Shown: one piece after another, positions 36,263-45,394 of the stretch
Layout of the letters: each line of letters starts with the position of its first letter
Numbering within the stretch: the first letter of the stretch is position 1
DNA from: Arthrobacter sp. UM1
GTDB taxonomy: Bacteria > Actinomycetota > Actinomycetes > Actinomycetales > Micrococcaceae
Assembly (NCBI RefSeq): GCF_020483305.1
Contig: NZ_JACWAB010000005.1
Location: 62,001 to 126,000, forward strand
Direction of reading: 5' to 3'
DNA length: 64,000 nucleotides
Made by a program: the position numbers and the translations under genes
The notes under the pieces: generated by a model
Database searches by the model: none
Seen by the model: the letters and a program-made list of their open reading frames with translations, nothing else
Told to the model about the DNA's origin: nothing

Positions 36263-36377
36263 TTCGCACCCGAAAACGTGCCGCTTGGCGGTGACTTCGA
36301 GGGTGCTGCGCTTCTCTCTGGCCGTTCGCACCCGAAAACGTGCGCCTTCCCTCGAACCGCACCCGTCAACGTGCGCC
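36263..36377 (+). repeat. CGCACCCG-AACGTGC direct repeats
   Basis: TTCGCACCCGAAAACGTGC occurs identically at 36263-36281 and 36325-36343. A third degenerate copy follows at about 36358-36376, with further CACCCGTTT pieces to 36416. Each unit ends GCAC/GTGC and is itself a weak hairpin. They lie after pxpBC and lead into the terminator at 36410. Confidence 0.75.
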
Positions 36378-36409
36378 TCTGTCGAACTACACCCGTTTCT
36401 GACGAATAC

Positions 36410-36431
36410 ACCCGTTTTCGCGCGGGTTTTT
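36410..36431 (+). terminator. Intrinsic terminator of the pxp operon
   Basis: ACCCG (36410-36414) pairs with CGGGT (36423-36427), followed by a TTTTT run to 36431. Confidence 0.6.
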
Positions 36432-36554
36432 GAGCGGAAAAAGGGTGTGGTGGCGTTTACGGGTGTGGCGGGACGGCCCCGGACGTTCGAGGGGCTCGTT
36501 CGGGGCGCGCAGACGCAGGCGGAACGGGACAGATTCAGGCCGGACGGGAGCAGA

Positions 36555-36706
36555 CCCAGGGGAAAGCTGGTTCTGGGGAACAGTCGTCCCAGGGGAAAAG
36601 CCGGTCCCGGAGAACGCCGCCCCGGGGCACAAGTTGCCCCCAGGGCAAGAAGCGACCTAGGGCAGAAGTCGCCCCGGGGCAAGAGCCGCCTCAGGGGAAC
36701 AGGGGC
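36555..36706. repeat. Degenerate ~17-base tandem repeat array
   Basis: About nine imperfect units of 15-18 bases, each with a CCCNGGGG(A/C)A core followed by 6-8 variable bases ending in Y, run from 36555 to about 36706. They fill the rest of the 505-base gap between pxpBC and crgA. No open reading frame there looks real. The units are palindromic at the core (CCC/GGG). Confidence 0.65.
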
Positions 36707-36723
36707 GCGGAAAGGCGGAGAGC

Positions 36724-37080
36724 CTACTTCCAGCGCATCATCATGAGGAAGCCCACGGCGATCAGGCCGAAGCCCGCCGTGATGTTCCAGCCGCCCCACG
36801 AGGCGATGGGACCCTGCGTCTGCATGATGTAGAACGTCACGATCCAGAGCAGGCCGAGGATCATGAGGCCGAACATGACCGCCTTGTACCAGGTGGGCAG
36901 CGGCTTCTCATCGGCCTTGACGGGCTTGGAGGACGTCGGCGGGAGAGCGCGGTCCTGGAAGATCTCAGGGACGTCGTCCTGGTCCTTGCGCAGCACGCGC
37001 TCGCCGCTGCCCTTGGCGGACGAGGCGGTGTTCGCGCTCTTCTTGCGGGCCGGGCGGGATCCAGACTTCTTCTGCGACAT
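36724..37080 (-). CDS. crgA: Cell division protein CrgA
   Basis: A 118-residue actinobacterial division regulator. A long basic Ser/Lys-rich cytosolic tail (1-65) is followed by two membrane helices (WYKAVMFGLMILGLLWIVTFYI and NITAGFGLIAVGFLMMMRW). CrgA recruits septal peptidoglycan enzymes to the FtsZ ring. Its place next to the kinase/pbpA/rodA block is the normal one. Confidence 0.93.
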   Translation of the reverse strand: MSQKKSGSRPARKKSANTASSAKGSGERVLRKDQDDVPEIFQDRALPPTSSKPVKADEKPLPTWYKAVMFGLMILGLLWIVTFYIMQTQGPIASWGGWNITAGFGLIAVGFLMMMRWK

Positions 37081-37176
37081 GCTTTCCTTGATGCTGACGG
37101 GCGGACAGGGAGAGCGGGGATCCGCTCATGCACTTCGGCCAGTTTACGCGGACGGCCTGCGACAAGCTGAGTGCGC

Positions 37177-38463
37177 TCAGCCGCGCGACGACGCCGGAGA
37201 CGGCCTGGCCGGCGCAGGTGAGGTGTTCGGCGTTCCGGGGGAGGACTTCACCGAGGACTTCGCGGGCGCTGCAGGCGGCTTCGCTGCCCCGGCCGGGGGC
37301 TTCGCCGGAGCCGAGGAGCGCTTGGCGGGCGCCTTGTCCGGCGCCTTGCTCGGTGAGGGCGGCCGGTTCGGTGAGGGCTTCCGCCCCGGCGCGGACGGGC
37401 TCGGCGAACTGTGGCGGTCCTTCGGCTTGCCGGGGTCCGTCGAGACCACGAGCTTCACCTTGGTTCCCGCCTTGACCGACGAGTTGGGCCGCTCCGACTG
37501 CCTCGCCACCGTGCCGCCCGGCCACCCGGTGCCGCGGCTGTGCTCCACCTCGTAGGGGAGGCGGACGGAATCCGCCTCGAGGGCGGCTTTGGCGTCCCGG
37601 AGCGACATCCCCTGCACGTTGGGCACGGTGACCTCGCCCGTGGAGAGGGTCAGGATGACAGCAGTGCCGATCGCCACGTCCTCGCCCGGCTCCGGTGAGG
37701 TCTCCACGACGTCGCCTTCCGCCACCGTGGCGGAGTTCGCCCGCAGGGGCGGCCCGGCCTTGAGGCCGTGCTCCTCGAGGATCTTCTTGGCCTTCTCCTC
37801 CGAGACGCCCTTCAGGGTGTCCGGAACCCGGACATGGCTGGGCCCCACGGACACCACGACCACCACGGGCTCGTTCCGGTCCACCGACTGTCCCGCCGAA
37901 GGCGACGTGCTCACCACGTGCCCCTCCGGCACAGACTGCGACGTCCCGCTCTCGACCCGGTGCCGAAGCCCCTCCTTGGAGAGCGCCTTCACCGCCTTGG
38001 CCCTCTCCATCCCCGTGACGTCCGGGACGGTGAGGGTGGTGGGGCCCGCGGGCCGCTCCTGCGGGAGGGAACGGGAGAGCAGGTATCCCCCTCCGCCCAC
38101 GACGACGACGGCGCCCGCCGCCAGCATGCCCATCGCCGTGCGGCGCGTCACCGCCCGGTGAGAGGAGGCCGGGTAGGGGCGTGGCGAGCCGAGCGGGCGG
38201 GACGGGCCCGAGGCGTTCGCGGCCTGGGCCTCGGGGCTTCCGGGAGGCAGGGCGTGCCCCTTCTCATCCCGAGGCTCGCTGAGGAGCTCGGCCAGGGAGG
38301 GGTCGGCCCCAGAGGGGTCAGTCCCCGAGGGGCCGGTCTCGGATCCGGTGCTCGGGCGCTCGGAAGCTGAATCCGCTCTCAAACCTGAGGGACCCTCAGT
38401 TTCGGAGCCCTCGCCGGAGGGCTGGTGGACCCTGCGCGGGTTCGGCGCACCGGTGGAGTTCAT
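37177..38463 (-). CDS. Membrane-anchored PASTA protein lacking a kinase domain (PknB position)
   Basis: A 428-residue protein in the place where actinobacteria normally carry pknB. Residues 1-105 are a disordered Ser/Pro/Gly-rich cytosolic tail with no kinase motifs. One membrane helix (about 108-130) is followed by three PASTA domains (about 142-345: TVPDVTGMERAKAV, RVPDTLKGVSEEKAK, TVPNVQGMSLRDAK). The C-tail is Ser/Pro/Lys/Ala-rich. PASTA repeats bind muropeptides or lipid II. It could be a decoy receptor or scaffold for the adjacent kinase. The loss of the catalytic half is notable. Confidence 0.85.
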   Translation of the reverse strand: MNSTGAPNPRRVHQPSGEGSETEGPSGLRADSASERPSTGSETGPSGTDPSGADPSLAELLSEPRDEKGHALPPGSPEAQAANASGPSRPLGSPRPYPASSHRAVTRRTAMGMLAAGAVVVVGGGGYLLSRSLPQERPAGPTTLTVPDVTGMERAKAVKALSKEGLRHRVESGTSQSVPEGHVVSTSPSAGQSVDRNEPVVVVVSVGPSHVRVPDTLKGVSEEKAKKILEEHGLKAGPPLRANSATVAEGDVVETSPEPGEDVAIGTAVILTLSTGEVTVPNVQGMSLRDAKAALEADSVRLPYEVEHSRGTGWPGGTVARQSERPNSSVKAGTKVKLVVSTDPGKPKDRHSSPSPSAPGRKPSPNRPPSPSKAPDKAPAKRSSAPAKPPAGAAKPPAAPAKSSVKSSPGTPNTSPAPARPSPASSRG

Positions 38464-38548
38464 AACGTCTGATCTTATCCTGAGCCGGGCGGCCCGTCAG
38501 TCGGGTTCCGCGAACCGGTCCGCGGGCCGCCCGGTCAGGACGTCTCGG

Positions 38549-40528
38549 TCAGGAGGACGTCCCGGACGTGCTCGCGGACGGGCTGGCCTGTGAGCTGGCG
38601 CGTCCTGCAGGCTTCTGCGAGGGCTTCGGCTTGGAGGGGTCCTGCGAGGGGGCGGGCGAGGACTGGTCCGGGCTCGAGGAGGGAGAAGGCGAGCTCTTCG
38701 GCCCCGTGGAGACGACGTAGGAGACGGATGACCCGTTCTCCACCTGCGACCCTTCGGCCGGAGTGACCCGGATGACCGAGCCCGCGGGAACGCTGTCCGA
38801 GGACTCTTCTCCGGAGCGCTCCGCAGTCAGGCCGGCGCTCTGGATCGCGGCGATGGCCGCGTTCTCGCTCTGGCCCACGAGTCCGGAGGGAACCGTGACC
38901 CGGCCGGGCCCCGTGGAGTAGGTGATGTTGACCTGGGACCCCTTCTCCAGCTTCCCGGAGGGGTTCACCTCGGTCACCGTGCCCTTCCGGGCGTTGGCGT
39001 CCTCCTGGGCCACGACGTTGACGTTGAAGCCGAGCTTGAGCAGCTCGTCCCGGACGGCGGTGTACTCCCGGCCGATGTAGTCCGCGGGGTTGATGGTCAC
39101 GGTGGAAGGAGTCGAGGGTTTCGAGGGCGTGGGCGTGGCGGACGTGGTCTTCGGCGAGGACGCGGTGCTGTCCTTGGGCGAGAACCAGCCCTGGATCTTG
39201 CCCGCGTTGAGCGCGGCCGCCACGGCAAGCGCGGCAAGGAGGATGAGGACGATGAGGGGGAACGTCAGCCGAGAGCGGCGGCGAGGAGTACGGCGCTCGT
39301 GGCGCTCGTAGGCCGGGTTCTCCCCGGTGTATCCGTGCTGAGGGGTGGGGCCGATCTCGTCGTCGTACCCCCGGTCCAGGGCGCGGCGCGCGTCCGTGGA
39401 GGAGGAGACCTGTTCCTCCTCCTCGGGAAGCGAGAGGGGACCGTGGCTCGCTCCGGCGTGGTTCTGCCGAGAGGCGTTCGCGGCTCCGGCGGCCGAGCTG
39501 CCCGCGGCTCCTGCCGCTGCGCCGGCTCCTGCTGCTGCGGCGCCGGCGGCAGCGCCCCCGAGCCTGGGGAGGGCTGAGGTCTTCGGGCTGCCGCCCGAGG
39601 CACCGCGGCCCGTGTCCTGAACCCGGCGGACCTGCCCGGTCTGTCCCGTGGAGGGGCCGTCTGCGTAGCGGGCGATGCCGGGAACGGCCGCCTCGGCCCG
39701 CGCGGGGCTGCCGGCGAGGAGGGCGTCCGCGGCCTCGGCGAGCTTGTGCGCGTTGGCGGGGCGGTTGCCGGCCTCCTTCTCCAGCATGGTCATGATGAGG
39801 CCGCGGGTGGCGGCGGGGAGGGCCTCAGGGAGCGGTTCCGGCTGGTCCTGCACCTGGGCGAGCGCGATCTGGATCTGCGACTCGCCGGTGAAGGGACGGT
39901 GTCCGGCGAGGAGCTCGTATCCGATGATGCCGAGCGCGTAGATGTCGCTCGACCCGGTGGCGTTCTGGCCCGTGGCCTGCTCGGGGGCGAGGTACTGCGC
40001 GGTGCCCATGACCTGGCCCGTGGCGGTGAGCGGGACCTGGTCCGTGAGGCGGGCGATGCCGAAGTCCGTGATCTTGACCCGGCCGTCCGGCATGCAGAGG
40101 ATGTTGCCGGGCTTCACGTCCCGGTGGACGAGGCCAGCGTCGTGCGCCACCGCGAGAGCCTTGGCGGTCTGCGCGATGATGCTGAGCGTCCGCTCGTTGG
40201 AGAGGACCCGCTCGGACTCGATGACCGAGGACAGCGGCTTGCCGGGCACGAGCTCCATGACGAGGTAGCCGGAGCCCTCCTCCTCGCCGTAGTCGAAGAC
40301 GTTGGCGATGGCGGCGTGGCTGAGCAGAGCGGTGTGGCGGGCCTCGGCGCGGAAGCGGGCGAGGAACGCCGCGTCGCCGGTGTACTCCTCCTTGAGGATC
40401 TTGATGGCGACGCTGCGGCCGAGGATGGTGTCTTTGGCCTTCCAGACCTCGCCCATGCCGCCGATGGCGATCCGCTCGGTCAGCTCATACCGATTGCCGC
40501 CGAGCGTGTTTCCCTTCATGGGCCTCAC
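38549..40528 (-). CDS. pknB: Serine/threonine protein kinase with PASTA repeats
   Basis: A 659-residue transmembrane Hanks-type kinase. Kinase domain about 13-275: glycine loop [12 protein letters not shown], Lys in VAIKIL, catalytic [13 protein letters not shown] and the activation loop before YLAPEQA. An Ala/Gly-rich juxtamembrane region precedes one membrane helix (about 425-445) and two PASTA domains, then a Ser/Pro tail. It is the only kinase in this cluster. Gene position next to pbpA suggests PknA, the PASTA repeats suggest PknB. It overlaps pbpA by 4 bases. Confidence 0.92.
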   Translation of the reverse strand: MRPMKGNTLGGNRYELTERIAIGGMGEVWKAKDTILGRSVAIKILKEEYTGDAAFLARFRAEARHTALLSHAAIANVFDYGEEEGSGYLVMELVPGKPLSSVIESERVLSNERTLSIIAQTAKALAVAHDAGLVHRDVKPGNILCMPDGRVKITDFGIARLTDQVPLTATGQVMGTAQYLAPEQATGQNATGSSDIYALGIIGYELLAGHRPFTGESQIQIALAQVQDQPEPLPEALPAATRGLIMTMLEKEAGNRPANAHKLAEAADALLAGSPARAEAAVPGIARYADGPSTGQTGQVRRVQDTGRGASGGSPKTSALPRLGGAAAGAAAAGAGAAAGAAGSSAAGAANASRQNHAGASHGPLSLPEEEEQVSSSTDARRALDRGYDDEIGPTPQHGYTGENPAYERHERRTPRRRSRLTFPLIVLILLAALAVAAALNAGKIQGWFSPKDSTASSPKTTSATPTPSKPSTPSTVTINPADYIGREYTAVRDELLKLGFNVNVVAQEDANARKGTVTEVNPSGKLEKGSQVNITYSTGPGRVTVPSGLVGQSENAAIAAIQSAGLTAERSGEESSDSVPAGSVIRVTPAEGSQVENGSSVSYVVSTGPKSSPSPSSSPDQSSPAPSQDPSKPKPSQKPAGRASSQASPSASTSGTSS

Positions 40529-41982
40529 TTGTTCAACACCGCCTCGTAGATTTTCCGGGCCGCCGACGTCACGGCGTAGTTTCCGGAGTCCGTATCTGTG
40601 TGGGTGACCACCACGGTCACCGCGACCTGGGGGTCGTCCGCCGGCGCGAAGCCGGTGTACCAGGAGTTGGTCTCGTTGTTCGCGATCTCGGCCGTGCCGG
40701 TCTTCGAGGAGATCTCGACGCCGGGGATCGCCGCGCCCGTGGCCGTGCCGGAGCGCGTGGTCTCCTTCATCATGTCCTTGATCTCGGAGGCCGTGTTCTC
40801 GTCCGTGGCCCGCTGCAGCGTCTTCGCCTTGAACTGGCGCTTGACGCTGAGGTCCTGCCCGCGCACGGTCTTGACGAGCTGCGGCTGCATGATCTCGCCG
40901 CCGTTCGCGATGGCCATGGCCATCATGTTGATCTGCATGGGCGTGGCCTTGACGTTGTACTGGCCGATCGCGGACAGCGCCAGCTGGTCCTTCGAGAGGC
41001 CCTGCGGGAACTGGCTCGCGGTCACGTTCGTGGGGATCTTGAGCGACTTGCCGAAGCCGAAGTCCTGCGCCTTCTTCGAGATCGTGTCCTCGCCGAGGTC
41101 CATCGCGATCTTCGCGTAGGGCGTGTTGCAGGAGTGGGCCAGGACCCAGGTGAAGCTGGCCTTGGACTGCGTGCCGCAGGCGCCGAGCCGGTAGTTCGGC
41201 AGGTCCGTGGTGGTTCCGGGCAGCCGCAGGACGGGCGGGTTGTCCAGCTCCTTGTCCTTGCTGTACTTCCCCGACTCCAGCGCCGCGGCCGTGTCCACGA
41301 TCTTGAAGACCGAGCCCGGCGCCAGGAGGTTCTCCGTGGCCGGGTTGGTGTAGGCCGAGAGGCCCTTGACGCCGTCGAGCTGCTGGAGGTTTCGGGCCAC
41401 AACGTTGTTGTCATGGCTCGCGAGCTGGTTCGCGTCGAAGCTCGGCTTGGAGGCCATGGCCAGAACCTCGCCGGTCTTCGGGTTGGTCACGATGGCCACC
41501 GCCTGCTGTCCCTCGTTTCCCTGCGGCTCCGGCAGCGCGTCATAGGCCACCTTCTGCAGCTGCGGGTCCACCGTCAGCTCCACGGAGTCGCCGCCGGGCT
41601 CGGTGCCGGAGAGGATCTGGGCGGTCCGGTCGAAGAACTGGGAGTCCCCGGTCCCCGAGAGCTCGTCGTTGAGCGCGGACTCCAGCTGGGTGGAGCCGAG
41701 CGTCAGCGAGTAGAAGCCGGTCAGGCTCGAATACATCGGCCCGCCCGGGTAGTCCCGCTGGTACTTCCAGTCGTCATTGCTCGGCACGGACTGGGCCAGG
41801 GTGACGCCGTCGGCCGTGATCTGCCCGCGGTTCTTGGAGAACTCGGCGAGAATCCGCCGGGAGTTCCAGTTGTTGGCCTGCAGGGATCCGGCCTGGAAGA
41901 ACTGCACCACGGTGAGCGAGCCGAGGATCAGCGTGAAGAGGACCACCGCGGCGATCCACGTGTTGCGAATGGCCTGGTTCAT
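40525..41982 (-). CDS. pbpA: Penicillin-binding protein (PbpA, transpeptidase)
   Basis: A 485-residue class B penicillin-binding protein. The N-terminal membrane anchor (about 10-32) is followed by the transpeptidase with active-site APGSVFK (Ser-x-x-Lys), SCN in [13 protein letters not shown] and KTGTAE. It partners with the adjacent RodA/FtsW polymerase in peptidoglycan synthesis and is expected to be controlled by the neighbouring kinase and phosphatase. It overlaps genes on both sides by 4 bases. Confidence 0.95.
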   Translation of the reverse strand: MNQAIRNTWIAAVVLFTLILGSLTVVQFFQAGSLQANNWNSRRILAEFSKNRGQITADGVTLAQSVPSNDDWKYQRDYPGGPMYSSLTGFYSLTLGSTQLESALNDELSGTGDSQFFDRTAQILSGTEPGGDSVELTVDPQLQKVAYDALPEPQGNEGQQAVAIVTNPKTGEVLAMASKPSFDANQLASHDNNVVARNLQQLDGVKGLSAYTNPATENLLAPGSVFKIVDTAAALESGKYSKDKELDNPPVLRLPGTTTDLPNYRLGACGTQSKASFTWVLAHSCNTPYAKIAMDLGEDTISKKAQDFGFGKSLKIPTNVTASQFPQGLSKDQLALSAIGQYNVKATPMQINMMAMAIANGGEIMQPQLVKTVRGQDLSVKRQFKAKTLQRATDENTASEIKDMMKETTRSGTATGAAIPGVEISSKTGTAEIANNETNSWYTGFAPADDPQVAVTVVVTHTDTDSGNYAVTSAARKIYEAVLNK

Positions 41983-43382
41983 GCTGCGTCAGCCTCCTGT
42001 CGAGCGGGCCAGAAACGGCGACGGCGGCGGGCGTCCTGGTCCTCGTCCGTCATGGGGCCCGTGACGATGGGCCGGCGGGCGTTCTGCGAGATGAGCAGCA
42101 GCAGCGCCACGATGATCCAGTTCGCGAGCAGGGACGAGCCGCCGGCCGCCATGAACGGGGTGGTGAGGCCCGTGAGGGGCAGCAGGCGGGTCACGCCGCC
42201 GGCGATGGTGAAGAACTGGAGCGCCACGACGAACGAGAGGCCCGCCGCGAGCAGCTTGCCGAAGCCGTCCTTGGTGCCGAGGGCGGCCCGCATCCCCCGG
42301 GAGACGAAGAGGACGAACAGGACCACGATGGCCATGAGGCCGATGAGCCCCAGCTCCTCGCCGAAGGCCGTCAGGATCATGTCCGAGTTGGCGTACGTGA
42401 CGATGTCCGGGCGCCCCTGGCCGAGGCCGGCGCCGAACAGGCCCCCGCTCGCGAGGCCGAAGAGGCCCTGGACCACCTGGTGGGAGCCGCCCACCGAGTC
42501 GTAGTACTGCGGCTCGAACGCGTACAGCCACCCGTTGATGCGCCGCGTCGCGTGGCCCACGAAGAAGTAGGCCAGGACCACTCCGGCGGCGACGAACGAG
42601 AGGCCGATGACGATCCACGAGATCCGGCCTGTGGCGATGTAGATCATCGCCATGAAGAGGCCGAAGAAGAGCAGGGACGAGCCGAGGTCATTCTGCGTGA
42701 CGAGCACGCCGATGGAGATGAGCCAGGCCACCACCATGGGCGCGAGGTCCTTGAAGCGCGGGAACTGCAGCGGGCCGAACCTGCGGCCGGCCAGGAGGAT
42801 GAGATCCCGGTTCGTGGAGAGGTACCCCGCGAAGAAGACGGCGAGCGCGATCTTGGCCACCTCGCCGGGCTGGAAGGTGCCGAACCCGACGTTGATCCAC
42901 AGGCGCGCGCCGTTGATGGGCACGCCGATGGGCGGCGGAAGCATCGGAAGCAGCAGGAGCACGAGGGCCGCGAAGAGGCAGATGTAGGTGAAGCGCTGCA
43001 GGCGGCGGGCGTCCCGGAGGAACACGACCACCGCGGCTGCGACGAGGAGCGAGAGGGCGGTCCAGATGAGCTGCCGCCCGGCGTCGTCCCTGGCGCCGAA
43101 CGGGATGTCCAGGCGGTGGATCATCGCGAGTCCGAGGCCGTTGAGGACGGTGGCGATGGGCAGGAGCATCGGGTCCGCGTAGCGGGCCCGGATGCGCAGG
43201 ACGATGTGGATGAGCAGCGTGAGCCCCATGAAGACCCCCTGCCGCACCCAGAATCCGGGGCTGAGCGAGTCCAGCATGACCATGTCCACGTTCCAGTACG
43301 CGCCCACGCTGATGGCCCACGCGACCACGAGCAGCGCGAGCTCGAGATTGCGGCGGGGCTTCGGTGCAGTCAGAACCTCCAT
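41979..43382 (-). CDS. rodA: SEDS peptidoglycan polymerase RodA/FtsW
   Basis: A 467-residue polytopic glycosyltransferase of the SEDS family. Conserved NGARLWINVGFGTFQPGEVAKIALAVFFAGYL and the late QNDLGSSLLFFG and GLGQGRPDIV contain the SEDS catalytic-loop residues. It works with the class B PBP encoded next to it. The C-tail after the last helix is short and basic ([15 protein letters not shown]). It ends 4 bases inside pbpA and starts two bases before the phosphatase stop. Confidence 0.95.
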   Translation of the reverse strand: MEVLTAPKPRRNLELALLVVAWAISVGAYWNVDMVMLDSLSPGFWVRQGVFMGLTLLIHIVLRIRARYADPMLLPIATVLNGLGLAMIHRLDIPFGARDDAGRQLIWTALSLLVAAAVVVFLRDARRLQRFTYICLFAALVLLLLPMLPPPIGVPINGARLWINVGFGTFQPGEVAKIALAVFFAGYLSTNRDLILLAGRRFGPLQFPRFKDLAPMVVAWLISIGVLVTQNDLGSSLLFFGLFMAMIYIATGRISWIVIGLSFVAAGVVLAYFFVGHATRRINGWLYAFEPQYYDSVGGSHQVVQGLFGLASGGLFGAGLGQGRPDIVTYANSDMILTAFGEELGLIGLMAIVVLFVLFVSRGMRAALGTKDGFGKLLAAGLSFVVALQFFTIAGGVTRLLPLTGLTTPFMAAGGSSLLANWIIVALLLLISQNARRPIVTGPMTDEDQDARRRRRFWPARQEADAA

Positions 43383-43384
43383 GG

Positions 43385-44896
43385 CTACCCTCCGCAGATG
43401 GTCGAGCGGTCAGTGGACGAGGAGGGCCCGGGCGCGGAGCCGGGGCTGGCCGAGTCGCTCTTCGAGGCGCTCGGCTTCGGGCTCGGCGAGGCGGACTCGC
43501 CGGGCTTCCCGCTCTTCGAGGGCGAGGGCTTCTTGCCGCTCGCGTGCCCCGAGGGGAAGCAGCTCTGGGCGCGGGCCATGGATCGCAGGCTCTCGACGAT
43601 GCTCTGAGCGTGTCCGAGGTCCCGGGCGGCGACCGTCCGCTGCAGGTTCTGCCGCGCGTTCTCCGGCAGGACCGCGACGTCCACGTTGGACTCCTCCTGG
43701 ACGTGCGAGAGGGAGATGGGGCCGAGCCGCTGGGCCACCCCGTTGTAGACGGCCACCTTCCCGTCATGCTCGCCGACGTAGTAGCGCGTCTGCGTCCACA
43801 TGTAGCCGAGCGTGCCGACCACGGCGAGCAGCAGCACGAGGACGCCGAGCACCGCCGGCAGGAGCCAGGGGCGGCGCCGGGCGGGATACGCCTGGACGAC
43901 GCTCTCCCCGTCCTCCTCCGAGGAGCCCTCGGTCTCGTCTGCGTCCTGGCCGTCCCTCGCGCCCTCGGCGGCGGAGCGCTGCTCCGAACTGTGGGCCGTG
44001 ACCACGGGGAGCATGCCCGTCTCCGTGGCGAGCGAGGCGGCGCCCACGAGACGGTGCGGGCGCCGGTTGAGGTCTTGGCGCAGGATCGCGGCGCTCGGGG
44101 CCTCCGGATCGACGGGCGCCCTGTGGGCGCTCTGCAGGCGCTCCGGCGCCGGCACGGGGTCCGCGGGCAGGGTCTCGGCGTCCACAACGTCGACGACGGC
44201 GACCGTCACGTTGTCCGGTGCGCCGCCCTCGAGGGTGCGCTCCACGAGGATGTCGCAGATCTCGGTCAGGCTGTCCGTGGAGCGGACCACCTCCTCGATC
44301 TCCGCGAGGGAGACTACGTCCGTGAGGCCGTCCGAGCAGAGGAGCCAGCGCTCGCCGAGCTCGACCTCGAGCGTGGCGAGGTCCACCTCGGGGGAGGCGT
44401 CCGAGTCTCCGAGCACGCGGGCGATGACGTTGCGGTGCGGGTGGGTCTTGGCCTGCTCCGGCAGGAGGCGGCCCTCGTCCACAAGCCGCTGGACGAACGT
44501 GTGGTCCAGGCTGACCTGCTCGAACACGTCCCCGCGCAGGCGGTACGCGCGCGAGTCCCCGATGTGGGCGAACTGGATCCGGTCTCCGTCGATGAGGAGC
44601 GCCGTCAGCGTCGTGCCCATGCCCGCGAGATCGGGGCTCGTCTTGACGATCTCGTTCATGAGCAGGTTGGCGTTCTGGATCTCGTCCGCGAGATTCAGGG
44701 CGGCGTCATCCTGATCGCGGCGGTCCAGGGGCGCCAGCCCGAGGACCGCGGTGGCCGAGGCGACGTTGCCGCCGGCGTGGCCGCCCATGCCGTCGCCGAG
44801 CACGGCGAGGTAGCGGCCGGTGTAGGCGGAGTCGTCGTTCTTGCGACGGACCTGGCCCACATCGGTCTTGGCGGCGAAGGTGAAGGCGAGCTGCAA
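43385..44896 (-). CDS. pstP: PP2C-type Ser/Thr phosphatase PstP
   Basis: A 503-residue membrane-anchored phosphatase that reverses the kinase. Catalytic PP2C domain 1 to about 240 with metal-binding Asp in VLGDGMGGHAGG, HIGDSRAYRL, LLCSDGLTDVV and GAPDNVTVAVV. The N-terminal motif reads KNDDS rather than the usual NEDS, a conservative change. An acidic linker, one membrane helix (about 340-365) and a Ser/Lys/Pro-rich extracellular tail follow. Confidence 0.95.
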   Translation of the reverse strand: MQLAFTFAAKTDVGQVRRKNDDSAYTGRYLAVLGDGMGGHAGGNVASATAVLGLAPLDRRDQDDAALNLADEIQNANLLMNEIVKTSPDLAGMGTTLTALLIDGDRIQFAHIGDSRAYRLRGDVFEQVSLDHTFVQRLVDEGRLLPEQAKTHPHRNVIARVLGDSDASPEVDLATLEVELGERWLLCSDGLTDVVSLAEIEEVVRSTDSLTEICDILVERTLEGGAPDNVTVAVVDVVDAETLPADPVPAPERLQSAHRAPVDPEAPSAAILRQDLNRRPHRLVGAASLATETGMLPVVTAHSSEQRSAAEGARDGQDADETEGSSEEDGESVVQAYPARRRPWLLPAVLGVLVLLLAVVGTLGYMWTQTRYYVGEHDGKVAVYNGVAQRLGPISLSHVQEESNVDVAVLPENARQNLQRTVAARDLGHAQSIVESLRSMARAQSCFPSGHASGKKPSPSKSGKPGESASPSPKPSASKSDSASPGSAPGPSSSTDRSTICGG

Positions 44897-44899
44897 GGG

Positions 44900-45394
44900 C
44901 TAGTTCCTCAGCTCGAAGACGGTCTTGCCGATGCGCAGCGGCGTGCCGGGCTCCACGGGGATGGCGCGCACGAGCGGCTCGGAGCCCACGAACGTGCCGT
45001 TGGTGGAGCCGAGGTCCTCGATGAACCAGCGGCTGCCCTGCGGGAAGAGGCGGGCGTGGCGCCCCGAGGCGTAGTCGTCCGCCAGCACGAGCGTGGACTC
45101 CTGCGCCCGGCCCAGGAGGACGGGCGAGTCCGCGAGCTCGACGACGGTGCCGGCCTGCGGGCCCTCGGTCACCACGAGCTTGGTCGGCCGCACCCGGGCG
45201 GGAGCCGGAGGGGTGGCCGGAGCGGCGGAGGCGCGGGACGAGCTCCCGCGCGCGGCCTGGGGCGCCGCGGAGCCCGCCCTGCGGGGGCCGTTGACGCCGA
45301 GGTCCCGGCGCAGGGCGCCGATGATGAGGGCCACCATCACCCAGAGGAGGATGAGGAAGCCGAAGCGGATGGCGGTGACGGTCAGCTCGCTCAC
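44900..45394 (-). CDS. fhaB: FHA-domain protein FhaB/FipA
   Basis: A 164-residue protein. An N-terminal membrane helix (about 7-28) and Ala/Pro-rich linker lead to a forkhead-associated domain (about 70-164) with VLLGRAQES, SGRHARL and GSTNGTFV, the phosphothreonine-binding residues. In mycobacteria FhaB links PknA/B signalling to FtsZ and division. It overlaps fhaA by 4 bases. Confidence 0.93.
   Translation of the reverse strand: MSELTVTAIRFGFLILLWVMVALIIGALRRDLGVNGPRRAGSAAPQAARGSSSRASAAPATPPAPARVRPTKLVVTEGPQAGTVVELADSPVLLGRAQESTLVLADDYASGRHARLFPQGSRWFIEDLGSTNGTFVGSEPLVRAIPVEPGTPLRIGKTVFELRN

Noticed and set aside
36432-36554. Small gene between the pxp terminator and crgA
   Set aside because: Open frames here have no start context, no family resemblance and run across the tandem repeats.
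36555-36706. CRISPR array
   Set aside because: Units are 15-18 bases and degenerate throughout, with no constant repeats separated by unique spacers and no cas genes.
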